From positions 1 through 5,587 of the forward strand of contig CAJTQE010000029.1 of the NCBI GenBank assembly GCA_910578655.1: a stretch of DNA of 5,587 nt. Direction: 5' to 3'. Positions 4,598 through 5,587 of the stretch are shown here, piece after piece; positions within the stretch are counted from its first letter, which is position 1, and each line of letters opens with the position of its first letter. The translations under genes and the position numbers were made by a program. The notes under the pieces were generated by a model. That model was not told where the DNA came from. It was given only the letters and a program-made list of their open reading frames with translations, and did no database searches. The DNA comes from an uncultured Christensenella sp. GTDB lineage: Bacteria > Bacillota > Clostridia > Christensenellales > Borkfalkiaceae.

Positions 4598-5148
4598 AAG
4601 CGATTTTAATAGCAATTCAACCCAAGTGGGTAGAACTTATATTACGCGGTTTAAAGACAGTTGAGATCCGCAAAAGAATACCGCACATTAACGGACCTTT
4701 TAAGGTTTACATTTACGTTACGAGCAGTAAGTTTGATATTACTCTCTGCGACGATTTGAGCGCAGCCAGCGTAATTCTTACAAACAAGGCTCGCGGAAAG
4801 GTTGTTGGCGAATTTATTTGCGACAAAACAATTCTTTATGGCGAGTGCGGTTTTGAAGCTATCGCAAGGGGTGGCAGTTGTCTTACCGAGAGCGAGGCGC
4901 GTGCATACGGCAAAGAAGATTATCTTTACGGCTTGCATATTTCCGAACTTACTGTTTACGAACAGCCGAAAGAACTTAACGAATTTGAATTCCTGTGCAA
5001 AAACGGAAAGACCGACTATAACACAGACATTTATTGCAAAGGCTGTCGCTACGCATATCAGGGGACTTCAACCAAAGAAGTTTACTGCGATAGGACGGTG
5101 CTTACTGCGCCCCAAAGTTGGTTTTATGTGAGGGACTTAGCAGTATGA
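4594..5148 (+). CDS. ASCH-domain protein with Cys-rich insertion, GTG start
   Basis: The 184-residue product opens with the ASCH signature: ILIAIQPKWVELILRGLKTVEIRKRIP (K11, K21, E24, R26, K27), then a strand FKVYIYVT and GKVVGEFICD (residues 68-77), and ends with PQSWFYVRDL. The ASCH beta barrel is PUA-related and is thought to bind RNA or nucleotides; some ASCH proteins are RNases or amidohydrolases acting on modified nucleosides. Between KELNEF (residue ~131) and PQSW (~173) sits an insertion with C135, C148, C151 and C165, probably a small zinc knuckle, where compact phage homologues run almost directly from one element to the other (from memory). The gene is joined by GTGA and ATGA overlaps to its neighbours, and directly precedes the DNA methyltransferase. 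ASCH genes are common in phage modification regions. RNA or modified-nucleotide handling is the likely general role. Confidence 0.88.
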   Translation: MKAILIAIQPKWVELILRGLKTVEIRKRIPHINGPFKVYIYVTSSKFDITLCDDLSAASVILTNKARGKVVGEFICDKTILYGECGFEAIARGGSCLTESEARAYGKEDYLYGLHISELTVYEQPKELNEFEFLCKNGKTDYNTDIYCKGCRYAYQGTSTKEVYCDRTVLTAPQSWFYVRDLAV

Positions 5149-5587
5149 GAATGGGTAGTTTATTTGACGGCGCAGGAACGTGTTGTTTCGCGGCAGAGCT
5201 TTGTGGAATTCAGTCAGTATGGAGTTCAGAAATAGAAAAATTTCCACTCGAAGTAACGGCAAAGAGATTTCCAAAGGTTAAACAACTTGGCGATATTACA
5301 AAGATTAATGGTGCAGAAATAGAACCCGTTGACATAATAACTTTTGGCTCACCCTGCCAAGACCTTTCAATAGCAGGTAAGCGTGAAGGGTTAGACGGTG
5401 AACGGTCAGGGCTTTTTATGGAAGCTATAAGAATTATTAAGGAGATGCGAAATGCAACAGCAAATGAGTTTCCTCGATTCGTTGTTTGGGAAAACGTCCC
5501 CGGCGCATACAGTTCAAACCAAGGCGAAGACTTCCGAACAGTCCTTGAAGAAATCGTCAGAGTTAAAGACGGTTCAGCCGTTATTCC
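5145..5587 (+). CDS. dcm: C5-cytosine-specific DNA methyltransferase, N-terminal part (3' truncated)
   Basis: 147 complete codons are visible before the window ends. The order of motifs is that of DNA (cytosine-5) methyltransferases: motif I SLFDGAGT (residues 5-12) for S-adenosylmethionine binding, a conserved acidic residue in WSSEIEKFP (motif II, E29), GDI (49-51, motif III), the catalytic motif IV FGSPCQDLS with nucleophile C71, GERSGLF (85-91, motif V region) and VVWENVPGA (motif VI, ENV at 116-118). It transfers a methyl group to C5 of cytosine in a specific DNA site. The target recognition domain is outside, so specificity is unknown. Phage orphan methyltransferases like this usually protect phage DNA from host restriction or mark it. 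The ATG overlaps the ASCH stop by 4 bases and GTGAGGG lies just upstream. No restriction endonuclease gene is visible. The symbol is a family label only. Confidence 0.95.
   Translation, partial: MRMGSLFDGAGTCCFAAELCGIQSVWSSEIEKFPLEVTAKRFPKVKQLGDITKINGAEIEPVDIITFGSPCQDLSIAGKREGLDGERSGLFMEAIRIIKEMRNATANEFPRFVVWENVPGAYSSNQGEDFRTVLEEIVRVKDGSAVI

Noticed and set aside
4802..5131. 109-codon + strand frame inside the ASCH gene
   Set aside because: The overlapping frame encodes a clear ASCH protein with PQSW ending; this frame has no family pattern.
5145..5587. Restriction-modification system
   Set aside because: Only a partial methyltransferase is visible; no restriction endonuclease is recognisable, and the VRR-NUC gene is a phage replication-type nuclease distant from it.
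1..5587. CRISPR array, tRNA, rRNA, insertion sequence or attachment site
   Set aside because: No spaced direct repeats, cloverleaf, transposase or integrase signal was seen on either strand.

Overview
The window is a compact block of bacteriophage or prophage genes. Every gene is on the + strand, neighbours overlap by 1 or 4 bases or are separated by a few bases, and most gene products are short. GC content is about 40%, Shine-Dalgarno sites are purine-rich and strong (e.g. AAGGAGA, GAGAGGAG, GGGAAGG), and several products look like those of phages and prophages of low-GC Firmicutes, especially gut Clostridia. That host is an inference from protein style; no host gene is present. No structural, packaging or lysis gene is recognisable, so this looks like part of a nucleic-acid metabolism / accessory region.

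Layout. Bases 2-448 hold the C-terminal part of a phage-type radical SAM protein. Bases 445-1212 encode a 255-residue protein with an N-terminal zinc ribbon and a DUF6273-like / C-type-lectin-like C-terminus. Its last ~50 codons have the hallmarks of the variable region of a diversity-generating retroelement (DGR): a sudden rise to about 69% GC, adenine depletion, a run of NNC/NNT codons and a perfect hairpin just after the stop codon. Then come a conserved phage protein of unknown function (1264-1689), a 66-residue small protein (1689-1889) and a VRR-NUC nuclease with a cysteine-rich N-terminus (1889-2386). A 176-residue hypothetical protein (2397-2927), a zinc-ribbon protein (2924-3544), and a run of small genes follow (3544-3816, 3731-3970 with a membrane segment, 3980-4162 very basic, 4159-4362 helical, 4364-4597 Cys-rich). 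The window ends with an ASCH-domain protein (4594-5148) translationally coupled to the N-terminal part of a C5-cytosine DNA methyltransferase (from 5145).

How it may work together. The tight overlaps suggest one polycistronic transcript that begins upstream of the window; I see no convincing promoter or rho-independent terminator inside. The nuclease, DNA methyltransferase, ASCH protein and radical SAM protein fit DNA/RNA processing and modification. The most interesting element is the putative DGR target. It is unusual because it carries a zinc ribbon instead of visible tail-protein features, sits in an early-type gene block, and has no reverse transcriptase, Avd or template repeat in the window, so it would be a remotely served target if the interpretation is right.
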